NCBI RefSeq assembly: GCF_000699445.3
Contig: NC_067197.1
Location: 13,522,152-13,586,151 of the forward strand
Source: Schistosoma haematobium
Taxonomy: Eukaryota; Platyhelminthes; Trematoda; Strigeidida; Schistosomatidae
DNA: 64,000 bases
Direction of reading: 5' to 3'
A program made the position numbers and the translations under genes. How positions within the stretch are numbered: position 1 is the first letter of the stretch; every line of letters starts with the position of its first letter. Of this stretch, positions 24,933 through 36,705 are shown one piece after another. The notes beneath the pieces are model-generated. The model was not told the origin of the DNA, searched no databases, and saw only the letters and a list, made by a program, of their open reading frames with translations.

Positions 24933-27566
24933 ATCAATGTATAAATGTTTTTTTGACTTTCTATCTAAATCATATCAGTTATCTGAGTTGAATGAATAAT
25001 AACATGTAAATTGTAGCTTACTACACTAACTTGGATTATTCTCATTACATGTAATTGGATTGTTTGATAAATAATTTTTATTGCCAATCAATAAACTCAT
25101 CGGATAAATAAATTTTTATTTTCAATAAGTTTTTAAATTTTCTGATAAACTTAAAACAAAGAACTTTATTTGAACATTCTATCTCTTCAAGGTTTTTATT
25201 GCCAGCTATACAATCAAATGTAAAAAATTCAATGTCCAATATCCAATCGTTAAAATTGTAAATAATATATGTTTAAAGAAGTAACAAAGTGATCAGTATT
25301 ACATAATAAGTAGTAAAACATTGAATTAAATGACGGAGTTAATATACAAACCAATAGAGAATGAATATTAATTCAGAAAACAGAGCCACTTAGGTTAACA
25401 AAACAACGAGTGACAATTGGATCATATCGCTGATTTACTAAAGATGAAAAAATATAGGCTATTAAATGACAAATAAGTAGTCTAAAATTAATATTATCTC
25501 CACCAAACCTGAAGTTTCTGACTAGGATTACTGGTCGTATTTGAATTGTTCATAATTTACCATTTTATGAATGAAAACTGCATAGTTGTCTATGGAAAAC
25601 ATTTTCTATAATTACTAGGAAATAATTTCTTATCATAGTTTCAGTCAGAATATACTTTTTCTCGGATTGTTGTTTGGAAGAGCTTTTAACTGCCTGAGGA
25701 AAGTTCACAATACTAGATTTAAGAACCATTAATCCTCATTCATATTTTGTTGTATTTTTCATCAGTAACAGTAGTTAATTATCTAGTTCAGTGTTTATTC
25801 GTCTTTTCAAATTTTAACAACTAGAATAAACGAACAACTTGAGAAAGAATTAATCTGATGTCACAGTTACTATGCCTACTCACTATCTTGGTGTTATTAT
25901 ATGTCATTAGTTGTAACTAAGTAACAGTCAATTGTTGTATTAGAAAATTTCTTTCCATCATTCTTCAGATAATTTTTATTGGATAAGGAGTCATGTAAAG
26001 ATTTATTCATTTTCCAACGAAGTAGAGGTTAACAGATAATTATATCACATATTCTGTCAAGGAATCTCGATAATTCAATAACTGAGTAAAAACTTCTACC
26101 TCAGGAAACACGGATATTTGGTTCTTTTTCAATAAACCAATGCTACAGTAACCCGTGATTGGTCTTTGAGTACAGATGGATAGACGTCCACTACATAATC
26201 TGTAATACCAATCACTATTTATGTATTGTAACTGACTCGGGATTTCAGTTCTAGGTTCACTGTGTGTGGACTACTTGTACTTTGAGTGAATAAATTATTC
26301 CATCTCTAGAATCAGTTTCTCAATCATCGGTTGAATTGTGTACTTGTGTATAGCATAACCTAGTCCAGTAGTCTTATATTCTCGCATATAATATTGCGGT
26401 TTAGTATGCCGAGTTGTAGTATCTAGTCTAGTGTGCAGTGTATTTATTCTAATACCCATCTATCATATTGTCTCATGTGATTTTGTGACAAACGGCCAAT
26501 CTAATTAAATTCTGCATGTAAAATCTGTAATAACTTATAGAAATAGGTATTTGGGGATTCTGGGCTATGTCATCTTACGTTTCCAATCACTGACCATGGT
26601 TGTATCCAACCGATGTTGATTACAAACCCATTAAAAAATTGGGATTACAACGAATTCACAGGAAATTAAATCTGGGACCTTCAGGTATCCCAGTAAGTAT
26701 GGTAACTTGGGGTTGAAATCTGATGGCCCATTTGTGGTGTAACACTATCTTCATTCAATATCATCAGTGAGCTACTGTCTCCCTTCTATCATGTTTAGCT
26801 CCACTAGAAATTCAGGAAGTCTTTATCCAGTCTGGAGTAAGTCCAACTGTGCCACTGGAATCGATTTCACTCTTCGTTGCCTAACATATATATTCAGTAA
26901 TTATCAGTATTTTTCGGCCTCTAGTTGAAAGAAGTTCTTACCTATCGATACAGCTCAGTGGCTTGACAGATAGATTCAATATCTTACTCTGCCCACTCCT
27001 AGTGGAAAGTTATTACCTTTGGAGTCTAAAAAATCGGTAATACAAAAAAATTACTAACCGGAGATTTTGAACAAATATTAACGTCGAAAATGTGATTTAA
27101 TGAAATCCAGACTCAATGAATTAAGGGTAACATATTGTCCGCGTAAATAAACTAATCTAGGACCTCAAGGTGGACTGGTCTTAAAATGAAATAGAACATC
27201 TATGTATACTGCTTTGTGGTTTTCATTCATTCTGCTTCCTAGCTCTGTTCAGGATGAAAATGGCTTTTAAATTATATTGTTTTGAAAGTGACTGATTTAA
27301 ACGAATATTGTCTTTACTCTTAACAATTACATAATTGTAATTTTCACTGTAACAATTATAATAATGCCCCAGTGGTTAAGTCTTTGAGTGTAATTCGGAG
27401 TGATATAAGACCAAATTTCCCAGGAAGTAACACTTTCTAAAAAACTGCCGACACATCACATTGACGAATTCTAAACCGAGTATCCCCCCATTTTCTCATT
27501 TAAACATTAAGAACACAGAGTTCAGTGAAGAATTCTCGCCAAAGAACTTAGATATATATAACAGAC

Positions 27567-27943
27567 CTACTTACTCTTGTTACTCCTCATGAAGCATAGG
27601 CCACCTACCAGGATTCTCCAGCCTACTTCTTCCCGGGCTCTCCTTTCCAGTTATTGCCAAGTTCTGTTCATTCTTCTGATGTCTGCCTCTTTTTCTTTTG
27701 CCTTCAGGATTCCAAGTTGAAGCTTATCTCGTGATGCAGTTTTATGATTTTCGCAATGTGTATCCTATCCACCTCCAGCGTCTTCTAATTCCTCCCGTAA
27801 GCGAAATCTAGTTTACTCTCTTCCACAGTAGGTTGTTGTTGATGATGTCTGGTCAACGGACATTGACTATCTTGTGTAGACAACTGTTTACAAATACCTA
27901 TGTTTTGTTGATGATGGTTGTGGTAGTTTCTCAAGATAGAACC
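27567..27943 (-). mobile_element. RTE-like 3' fragment, minus strand
   Basis: Read on the minus strand this is the C-terminal end of the RTE protein and the 3' end, collinear with about 53690-54030 of the full-length copy. Recognisable anchors are the complement of GGAGGTGGATAGGATACAC and of GAGAATCCTGGTAGGTGGCC, and the 3' terminal GAGGAGTAACAAGAGTAAGT. Frames are broken. It lies within the third visible intron of the host gene, antisense to it. Adjacent sequence from 27.95 kb belongs to a different repeat. Confidence 0.8.
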
Positions 27944-28743
27944 TGGTATACATGTGCATCAGTTTAAGTTGTCACTTTATATAAGCACAATTAGATGAAG
28001 TTTTCAGGAAAATTTTTTAGAGTATTAGGAGTGTTAACAGTATCAGGGGTAATATGAAACCACACATAAGCGATATGATTCGAAAAGATAGAATGAATTC
28101 TCGGAATACAAAAATATAAGATAATTTAAAACTCGACATATAAGGTTTATCTACGCCACTGTGATTAATTTTGAGTAGTCTCATCTAACCTTTTCAAAGA
28201 TTGGTTATGATAATCGCTCTGGCTCGAACCAGGTTGTCTTTGCACCTTACAACATGACTCAGTTCTACCGTCAAAAAGCCTCAGGGATTGATATCACGTC
28301 TTTGTTTGATCTCCCCCTGTCTTCCTTCTAACCTACACAAGCTAACATCACACTTCCAGGTAATGTATTTACTTGATAAACATAACCATTTCGGTAGATA
28401 AACAAGTAAAATGGTATCTACTCATTCATTCATCCATTCACTTCGTTTGATATTTTCTTACCACTAAGATCATTCTCATTTTCACCTAATCACTCACTTT
28501 CTTTGTGATGAATATTTGAATCAACATTTAGAATCACAAATAGGATGTTTAATCATGTTAGTAATTTCGGTTGAATGATTATTAGTTAGATTAAAGAATT
28601 ATATTCTATAATCTAAAGTATAGTAATTACTCAGTATGTAGAGCATATTTTGAAACATAGAAATTCTTATTTTAGGACAAGATATTGTATAAAAACTGTG
28701 CCCATTAATTTATTATTATTATTTTACTAACCTGGCATGCATA

Positions 28744-28744
<1 letters not shown>

Positions 28745-28784
<40 letters not shown>
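28745..28784. repeat. ATT trinucleotide microsatellite
   Basis: About 13 uninterrupted ATT units inside the third visible intron. No coding role. Confidence 0.95.
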
Positions 28785-28786
<2 letters not shown>

Positions 28787-29049
28787 CTCGTACTAGGATT
28801 GTTCGTGTTCCAACTTTATTACGGTGAATATATATTGAATGTGAAGTAAATGCTCTTAAACTTGAGTTTAGTACGATTTTGTTACATTTTATTCTGTAAT
28901 AATTTCAATTAATCCCATTGGGATTGTGAACAAAATTCAAAGGGTATTAAAATCAGTTTATACTTTCTAAAATATTCCACTAACTAGTATTTTCAATCTC
29001 AACCAGATAATAATAGCTAATAATAATATTACTTTATACGAACTCACCT

Positions 29050-29480
29050 GCCTTAAAAACTAGTTTCTAAGCAATATAAATTTCAATACTTGAGATCATG
29101 AGTCAGTTGAAGCTAGACCACCATGGAAAACCTGGAAGCATTGGACAGCCGTTTCGTCCTAGTATGGGACTCCTCAGCAGTGCGCATCCATGGTCCCGCC
29201 CCCCGCAACGTTCGAACCCAGAACCTATCATTCTCACGCGTGAGCTCTTGACCATTAGACCACTGGTCCGGCATACAACGGTGTTAAGGTCTAACTTCAA
29301 CTAATCCATCGTCACCATTGTCTTCAGTGAGTTACTATCTCACAACAGACTTGGTCGAACTCCACTGGTCACTGCTTCTCACTAGAACTCCAGGAGTGTC
29401 TCTTGAAGTCAGTCAGTGGTGGGCAGATGATTATTATCAGAAGGGGGTTTCAACTATTGAAATTACAAAAATCTCCACAA
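29050..29480 (-). repeat. Family B SINE with near-intact hammerhead
   Basis: The minus strand carries a head region (complement of CACTAGAACTCCAGGAG near 29381), a tRNA-like part with B-box-like GGGTTCGAAC, then the hammerhead at 29138-29184, then the tail ending in TCAATTGAC/ATCATGAG-type sequence. The right end (near 29445-29490) already shows the tail sequence of a preceding unit (AACTATTGAAATTACAAAAA), so part of a head-to-tail multimer is preserved. In the intron, antisense to the host gene. Confidence 0.75.
29138..29184 (-). ncRNA. Hammerhead ribozyme motif, family B
   Basis: Read on the minus strand: stem I GCACTG, core CTGAGGA, stem II GTCC/GGAC with a 7-nt loop, GAAA, stem III strand ACGGCTGT (one G-U), cleavage triplet GTC, then stem I return CAATGC. 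All core positions match the hammerhead consensus; stem I has one C-A mismatch. Activity is plausible but reduced. Structure is inferred by hand pairing only. Confidence 0.7.
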
Positions 29481-29815
29481 AACCGCTTCTGGCAATATAA
29501 ATTGTTAGATTTAAGATCACTTTAGAATTATCCAATATACGGATTCATTTTCTTATAAACTACTAGTTTACCACAAAGATCATCAAAGTTATTTAATCAC
29601 ATACTTATTTGAAAATAAATATTAAATTATTCGATTATTTCCCTTCTGTTTCTTATTTAAAATAAAGACAAAAGAAAGCATCGACAAAGTATACTTTCTA
29701 CTGTCAATAGTGTTATTGTCGCACTACACGTTTACGTCACTAATATAATCTTTCTTCCGATGATAATTATTAATATACACTTGTCTTCTCATCAGATATT
29801 TTGTTAACCTGGTAG

Positions 29816-29818
<3 letters not shown>

Positions 29819-29887
<69 letters not shown>
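29819..29887. repeat. TA dinucleotide microsatellite
   Basis: About 34 TA units, almost pure, in the intron upstream of exon d. It can form a hairpin or cruciform and is likely length-polymorphic. Confidence 0.95.
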
Positions 29888-29893
<6 letters not shown>

Positions 29894-30334
29894 GCATATT
29901 TGCTTAAATTACTGGACACTTGTATTGTTTTAATGTATAGTTGTCTAATGTTAAATATTTGTTTGTTTAATTGTTATCACATTTATCCATGTACTTGTAC
30001 ATATAGATACACTTATAATAAGTAATGCCGACATTTTGAGAGAAAAAATCAAAATAATCGCCTGCTATCAATTAGTTTTACAATGAAACTATGTAAAATG
30101 ATTTTTAGTTGACCGAAACATAATTCAGTGTTTTGATGACTATAAATTTGTTATATTAGTCTAGTCAGAGACCATCTGTCTTCAAAGTTGACTTGTATAG
30201 AAGAATATCATGTGATAGATAAAATGACAATTTTTCTCCTATAAGTTAAAAGTTTAAAAGAAAAACTAAATGAAGATAATCTTTTAAAAAAATATTTATC
30301 TAGATTTATGCTTAAAGATATTGTAGATTAAATA

Positions 30335-30515
30335 ACATCAAGACCTGAACATTTTGATGGAGTTTTGTTCTCTGAGCTGGATGGTTTGGTCGTGGAGTTT
30401 TCACCGTTCTTCTGAACGACATCATCAGCACAAACTTCAGATAGAAGTGAACTGTTCGAATTTCTCCATATGCGTTTCACAGCTTGTTCTGTACACGTCG
30501 ACGTTGACCTGAACA
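30335..30515 (-). repeat. Repeat family E copy
   Basis: The block ATTTTGATGGAGTTTTGTTC and the following GGATGGTTTGGTCGTGGAG recur as both arms of a fold-back at 56.77-56.96 kb, and a diverged copy lies at about 47.81-47.95 kb (AACTTCAGATAGAAGTGA shared). A 62-codon minus-strand open frame here (TEQAVKRIWRNSNSSLLSEV region) looks protein-like but is not recognised. It may come from an unidentified transposable element. Confidence 0.55.
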
Positions 30516-31899
30516 TTATAACATTTTATTATTAATGCATAGTCAACATACAATTATACTAGTATCAATACAAATACACTGATCATGAATCTACTTATTA
30601 AATAGATAACTAGGTATTTAAAATGTTAACAAAATTCAGCATTTACTGAACATCTTTAGCAAAATATCAACGTTTTTTGCACCTACTAAATGTAAGACGA
30701 TTCTTTAAAATTGATTTGAGTCAAAACTACATAGTGATCAGTTATGTGAACTAGTTTGTTGAGCCTTAAGAGTGATCGATCGTTTGGTGACAAAATCTCT
30801 GCACAAACTCAAAAGATTTGTTTAGTATTTAGCAACCTACGTAATCTATAACACTATAAAGATATCCTGTTTCCTGTTAAAGTATGCAATGATTATTATT
30901 AGTGGAAGATATAGACAGGTAGCAGGTATTATAGAACCACAAAGTGGGCAACACTAAAGTTAGACAAAAGAATATTAAATCTGCCGTTGAAATAGCAAAC
31001 GTTTTCCAACCGAAGCGAATAGATGTATTACACATTTCAGAACAATGTTTAACTAACCCATTGGGTTCTTTCTGAAGTAATATTAAGTTGGGAGAAAGCA
31101 ATCCAAACGTGATGAAATTAGTTGAGAAAGTCACTGCCTGTAGATCTGGATTTTGTGAATAAGTGTAAATCTGATTTGGGAGTTTGTGACAGCCTGGGCC
31201 AACCGATTACACCATTGAAAGGCCAAATGTCAAGGATATGTTATTAGCCAAGGTTTGGCTTGAATTTCTGAGTAAACATATATTTATTTATGAGTTAGTT
31301 CGTTTTGGGTTAGCTAATTAGAGCTTACTACTCACTATTGGTTTTCACATTCGAATATCAGATTGAACTTAGATATAAGAAATGTATCAGAACTTGTACA
31401 ATTACTCGATATAACAATTTGTGTGGAAAATAACCCCAGTAATTGAAGACCCCATGAGATATAATTCAAAATTGACCACAATATTGTACGAGCATTCCCT
31501 TTATACTCTTTAATAAATAATCAATTATTCCTTCTTTTCACTTTAGTTTCCCATAGTTTTATGAATGTTTTTCATTACTTACTTAAGTATCCAATTTGAT
31601 GTTTCATTCTCTGTTCGTGATTAATGTCTCTCATTGTATTTAGTATAGTTTTCAAATGGAAATGTTGATCATGTTAAGTTAAATAATTTTAAATATTCAA
31701 ACTTATTTATCTTGTTGTTTGTCAGAAGAATCAATAGGAAATGGATAAATTGTATAATAATAAGAATACTATGTATACATATATAATCTGAGAACAATAA
31801 TTACAGAATTAATGCCAATTTACTGACATGATCAGCTTGATATTGATAGTAATATTAAATGTAGATAACAGATATGTGATAAGCAAACTTATCACCAGT

Positions 31900-32036
31900 T
31901 GAGTAATTTTTCTGGTTAGCGTTTTTTTAGCGAGTTAGTTTTCTACGGGATGAGGTCGCTAACCCCATGCCCAACCCTCCTCCTTTATCCGGGCTTGGGA
32001 CCGGCAGTAACCCCCGGAGGGACTCCAAGCGGAGTT
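31900..32036 (-). mobile_element. Solo 5' end of RTE-like element, with TSD
   Basis: On the minus strand this 137-bp element starts CTCCGCTTGGAGTCCCTCCG and runs through GCATGGGGTTAGCGACCTCA-type sequence to TAACCAGAAAAATTACTCA, matching the 5' untranslated end of the RTE-like copies at 14.2, 15.7 and 50.8 kb and then stopping well before the protein start. Perfect 11-bp direct repeats TTATCACCAGT flank it (31889-31899 and 32037-32047), so it inserted as a unit. It has no coding capacity. Confidence 0.8.
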
Positions 32037-32876
32037 TTATCACCAGTAGATCGGTTAATTGATTGATCTAAAATTGAATTGTTAATTGTGTTAATTTTAC
32101 CTCTTGAAAACCAAGCTAGAAAATATTCTGATGTGTATGTGCTGAAAGTTAGGGTTAGCTACAGACTGTATACTTTGGTTTACAAGAGCACATGAACTGA
32201 TGAATACACATATAGTCCGCTAAACGTAGAAGTCTGAATTCCATGCAATATAATATATACAGAGTCCACTATTAATTGTAGCTATCACTTCGATTTTAAC
32301 TCCATAAAATCTTATCTCAGTTTCTCTAAATTGACAGGTACTTTGATGTCTTTTTTTTATAGCATTAATTATAGACTCATTTAGATTTATTAATTACCAT
32401 ATCTATTAATGTCACTCAACTATAAATTTACCATTCAGCTTTGTAATAAAAATATTGTTATTATTTGTCTGTTAAGATTTACAAATCCTGATCTATTATC
32501 GTCCTCCTATATTTTATATACATTATTATGTGATGATAAGTATTATAAACATATGAGCTGATGAATTGGGTGTGGAGTTCCCTATATAGTTACTAATGTA
32601 CAGCATATAAAATACTAATAAACGTATTCATTTAATTTCAACCTATTCACAAAATGTTATATGTCTAGCTTCAGGGTGGTGTTATTTCATTTTTTTTGTT
32701 GTCAGCCAACTTAAGCATTCATTTCAACCATCTCTTCAAATTTGTACGATCTACTTCAGTGTAGTTGTGTATATGAATTACTTAGCTTATGGATGGAACA
32801 TTTTATCCAATTATTTTTTTAACTGAGTTTTTCTTTTCGAATTAATTCTTCACCATTTTCTTTATTTATTATGTAG

Positions 32877-33588
32877 ATATGACACTAATGATGAATATAT
32901 TGAAGTATCTCACAAACATCACTGTGAAAACAAAATTAACGAAGACATAAAAAATTATGAAAATACTTTAAATAACCAATTTAATGCTTTATTGGTTTCT
33001 AATACTACCACTAATACAACTATTACAAATAATAATTCTGTCAATAATTTAACACTGTCGAATCCACTGAAGTTAATACAACACACAAAATCTAATGAAG
33101 CATTTAATAATATGCAGATTCAATATAATCCTGTAGATGCAAAAACTCACTTGATAATTGAGCATAATGATAATGATGACGAGAATAATGATGAAACTAT
33201 TGAAGAAAAGCGTAATTCACGTCAAAATCGTGTGAAATTTGCATCAGAAGCTGAATTTTTCTCACCTTCATATTGTAGTGAACAGGCAACTTCAATAAGC
33301 AGTTTCACTGATTTATCTCATCTATCTAACTTTTCTACTATTACTACTACTGCTATCACAACAACAACAACGACAACAACTGTCAATATTAATCCTAGTA
33401 TAACTGATACTACTGAGTTTGATCTATACACTTCACCTGAAACGATGACTACAATTTTAAATAAGTCATCTTTACAAATTTCCAATTTAAACAATGACTT
33501 CGATAATATTAATAATTCTAAGGAATTTTTAGATTTAGAAACGAAAGGGGATAAAAATAAAGAACAAGAAACATTATATAATAGATGA
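32877..33588 (+). CDS. Host gene exon d (terminal, PP1-docking-like motif)
   Basis: A 712-nt last exon. The acceptor TTTATTTATTATGTAG ends at 32876; the first base completes the Gly codon from exon c and the frame then stays open to TGA at 33586-33588. The product is acidic and low-complexity, rich in Asn, Thr, Asp and Ser, with a poly-Thr run around 33340-33380. At 33229-33240 it encodes RVKF inside SRQNRVKFASEAEFFS, which fits the protein phosphatase 1 docking consensus; such motifs also arise by chance. No transmembrane segment or known domain is visible. An ATTAAA at 33788 could serve as a poly(A) signal. Confidence 0.65.
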
Positions 33589-33922
33589 TAATTTATTTTG
33601 ATTAGAAACATTATTATTATAGTAGGAAAAAAAGTACATTTGACATATGATCAATGCAAAGTTATCTATTTAATTAATTAATTGAATTTTTCAAGGTTAT
33701 TATTACTTGAGACCAATATTTATATTGAAAAATATATGGATATTTTAAAATGTTGTTATAAATCTAAATAAGTATACAGGCATATTCATTAAAAGTTATT
33801 AACTAATTACCATCATCATCATATATTCATTTTGTCAAAATAGGTTCACATCATTGAATCATTGAGTACAAGTGACAAATAAGTAGTAATGAATATACCT
33901 TTTAGTTGAATAATCATCATCA

Positions 33923-34217
33923 ATGGCAGGTGCACATAGGCTCCAATATCCTTAAGGAACAAATAGCGTATGAACCAATCATTGGTTACCGGCTCTCATG
34001 GGACTGCATCTCCTTACGATGCTCCACTGCCTGGTGGATCAGACCTTCAGGTCGAAGGCTCCGGGTGTGGCCTCCTAAGAAAACCACCTGCTTCGGTTTG
34101 GGCACCCGGGCAGTATCATAGCCCTCACACATATCATATGAGATTTGTGTGGCGCATATGTAACTGGTGTCTCCTTGTGCCAATATTTATGTGTTCAAAT
34201 AAATAAATAATAAACAT
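33923..34217 (+). mobile_element. 3' end of a non-LTR retrotransposon (AATA-rich tail)
   Basis: This block is far more GC-rich than its flanks (GGTCGAAGGCTCCGGGTGTG and ACCCGGGCAGTATCATAGCC are embedded) and ends in TATTTATGTGTTCAAATAAA followed by short AATA repeats. That structure fits the 3' untranslated end of a 5'-truncated LINE different from the RTE family above. I recall this sequence as a common schistosome LINE 3' end but cannot name the family with certainty. ATCATCAAT occurs on both sides (near 33915 and 34238), a weak candidate target-site duplication. Confidence 0.55.
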
Positions 34218-34305
34218 TATTGGCAACTATTTTTATCATCAATATTGTTAACAATGTTTTAAATAAATAATTATTTGATAAACAAAAACTAATACTAGTA
34301 TTAAT

Positions 34306-34630
34306 TCTTGGAGTTCTAGTGCGAAGCCGTGACCAGTAGAGCTAGTCTGTGTCGGATAGAGACAGGTGTCTACCACAGTACAATGGAAGATGGTCGCGCA
34401 ATTTCGTGGATTGGTTGATGTTAAACACTAACACCATTGAATGCCTGCTCAGTAGCCCAGTAGGTTAAGCGTTCGCGCGCGAGACTCAAGGCCCTGAGTT
34501 CGAATCCCGCGAGCGGGATCGTGTTTGCGCACCGCTGAGGAGTCCCATAGTAGGACGAAACTGCCGTCCAGTGCTTCCTGGTTTTCAACGGTAGTCTAAC
34601 ATCAATCGGTTTGTGATCTCAATGAAAAAC
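34306..34630 (+). repeat. Family B SINE, plus strand, full unit
   Basis: The head starts near GGAGTTCTAGTGCGAAGC, the tRNA-like part at about 34446-34512 has A-box-like TAGCCCAGTAGGTTAAGCG and B-box GAGTTCGAATCCC, and the hammerhead at 34528-34574 follows, then the tail ending TGTGATCTCAAT. The ribozyme core (CTGAGGA, GAAA) is intact, but stem I has one C-A mismatch and stem III strand ACTGCCGT has lost its palindrome. It is among the most complete single units of this family. Confidence 0.75.
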
Positions 34631-34744
34631 TAAATTTAAAAAGCCTATTTCAGTTTCATTCTGTCTTTTATTTTTATTAAATGTTGGGGTGATACTATTA
34701 TTTGTAAACAAATTAATCAGATTTAGGATAACAGCTCTTGAAGT

Positions 34745-34965
34745 TTAGCACGAAATTCACTTATGCATTTAGCTGAATAGTGTTTTGGCATTATAGATTG
34801 TCAGTTTGTGATGAAAATCTTAAATCTAATTCCTAGCCTTAACCATCAATTGTAAATCATAATTTTAATTCCTCACATTGGTTTATAACCATCATTCAGT
34901 TCTAATTAGTAGGTGGACATTCTCAAGGTCGATTTAGCGTCGCTCGAAGATCGTCCATAAATTAT
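34745..34965 (-). mobile_element. Second copy of the MITE-like element
   Basis: The minus strand matches the interior of the element at 11171-11459: the right edge (CGTCCATAAATTATA on the plus strand) is the terminal inverted repeat, and the left edge stops inside the GAATTTTGTGCC region, so the other terminus is missing. The last terminal bases have been replaced by TATATATATCC. No target-site duplication. Confidence 0.65.
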
Positions 34966-35439
34966 ATATATATCCAAATACTGAATAAAGCTTTTAATTA
35001 TCCATCTAAATGAAGTGTTATTTTCTTTTAAGTAAAGCAGTGCCAACTGACCACAATAGTCAAAGAATACGTCTACACTTGCCTGTATGTACATGCATGT
35101 ACGGAATAAACACAACCAAATTGTTAATGTAAATGATTTTGAATAATTGACTAGTGAAAATAATAACATGCTTGTTAGTATTATCCATTTATTTCAGTTG
35201 AGTGAATCTATTTGGAAGTAAATTAATTTAGCAAATAAATTCGGAACACTTCAGATAAACAAACAATAAAATACGTAAGAGATTTAATATTATTTCGTTT
35301 AATGGATGTTAAACACGAAATTTGCAAAAGCTTAGCTTTCACTATAGTACATAGTATTTCAAGGAAGCTTTCAAGTTATGTGGCTATTTATATTGAATAG
35401 TTACTGAGTAACAAACAATACCATGCTTATCTATTTTGT

Positions 35440-35625
35440 ATTGATAATGGAATTAAGTCGATCAAGTTGTAGTGTGACAACTAATTTTAATGACTCGACT
35501 TGTGGACACTGTGGTTTAATGTTAATTAATTAGAAGGCAGTTGTCAGGATACACTGAACCTAGGTTTCGTGTTGGTTAGCCGTTTCCAGTAAGAGATACT
35601 AGCCAACTTGATGGCCAACTGACAA
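35440..35625 (-). repeat. Decayed family C SINE fragment
   Basis: Minus-strand tail and hammerhead-like block of family C are recognisable (GATCAAGTTGTAGTGTGACA and CACTGAACCTAGGTTTCGTG in plus orientation), heavily diverged. No intact ribozyme core. Confidence 0.5.
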
Positions 35626-36469
35626 TCTGTCAGAGTGGAATACTGAATTATTATGGTTAGAATTTCACAGATAAAACAATTTCCTCTGAATAACGCAACA
35701 AAGACATTCAAGGTTTTCTACCGATTGTCGTCAAATCAACTAACATCAAAATACTATATATCCGTGTTCTAATTACTATAAGCACAACAGTGATTAAAAT
35801 CTTCCAACATAGTTTATGAAAATAATTCCATGATTCTATCTTTCATAACTTCCATTCATTGTTGGATTGCAATAAAAAAGTATCTTTTCTCCCCCATACA
35901 ACAAACCACATTCATGTAAATATGTTTCCTAACAATTAACATCTTTACTTTTATTCTCACGGTTGTCAGAATTAATTTGATTTTATAACTTGACATTGTT
36001 CTCACACTATTTCTATATCTGATAAATGATTAATTCTTTCTCTTTTTTTCTTTAAAAAAAAATTTAAATGACAACACTTGTCCTGATTTTATACACATTC
36101 ACAATTTCATAGAACAATCTACTAATGATCATATACAAACAATTACATTAATTTCAATCACTGTCAATTATCAATACAGTAAATTCATATACCAAGTTAA
36201 ATCATTTTGTTCTCCTTCTCCTTTTCTATTATTCATAATATGTCGTTCGTTTTAATTATTTTCTAATTGTAACTATGAAACGTGATTTAGAAATCACTAC
36301 AAATAAATATACACTTGTTTAAATTCTTGCAATGAATAACTGGTTCAAATGTTGTACAGTTTTAATAATACCATTATTAATTATTTCTATTTGGAACATA
36401 TTTATGAGACGGTAATATAAATGAGAATGATAATAAGTTATATATTGAAAGAGAAAATATTAATCAAAA

Positions 36470-36705
36470 TGTGGATTCGTTGAAGTTAGATCTTAACATT
36501 GTTGTATGGCGGCTTAATAGTCTAGAAGTTAAGTGTTCGCGTGCGAAATCGAAGGTTATGGATTTGAATCCCTCGAGCGGGGTCGTGGATGCGCACTGTT
36601 GAGGAGTTCCATACTAGGACGAAACGGCCGTCTATTGCTTTCAGGTTTTCAATGGTGGTCTAGCTTTAATTGACACATGAACTCAACTATTAAATAATCG
36701 AAATG
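36470..36705 (+). repeat. Family B SINE with mutated hammerhead
   Basis: tRNA-like head around 36513-36575 and hammerhead at 36592-36638. The catalytic core begins TTGAGGA: the first invariant C is T, which should abolish cleavage, while GAAA and the stem III palindrome ACGGCCGT are kept. The tail GGTTTTCAATGGTGGTCTAG follows. Confidence 0.7.

Larger units (their letters stand above)
21668..32876 (+). other. Intron between exons c and d
   Basis: About 11.2 kb. It contains an RTE-like 5'-truncated copy (24.0 kb), an inverted RTE 3' scrap (27.6 kb), an ATT run (28.75 kb), a family B SINE (29.1 kb), a long TA run (29.8 kb), a family E repeat (30.3 kb) and a solo RTE 5' end (31.9 kb). Around 26.1-26.5 kb the sequence is less AT-rich and could be an old element, but I cannot assign it. 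Around 28.0-28.35 kb repeat-like sequence resembles that near 7.9 kb. No additional exon with good splice sites was noticed. Confidence 0.5.

Noticed and set aside
34446..34512. Possible real tRNA gene
   Set aside because: A and B boxes are present, but acceptor and anticodon stems do not close and the same block recurs in many family B copies followed by a hammerhead; it is a SINE head.
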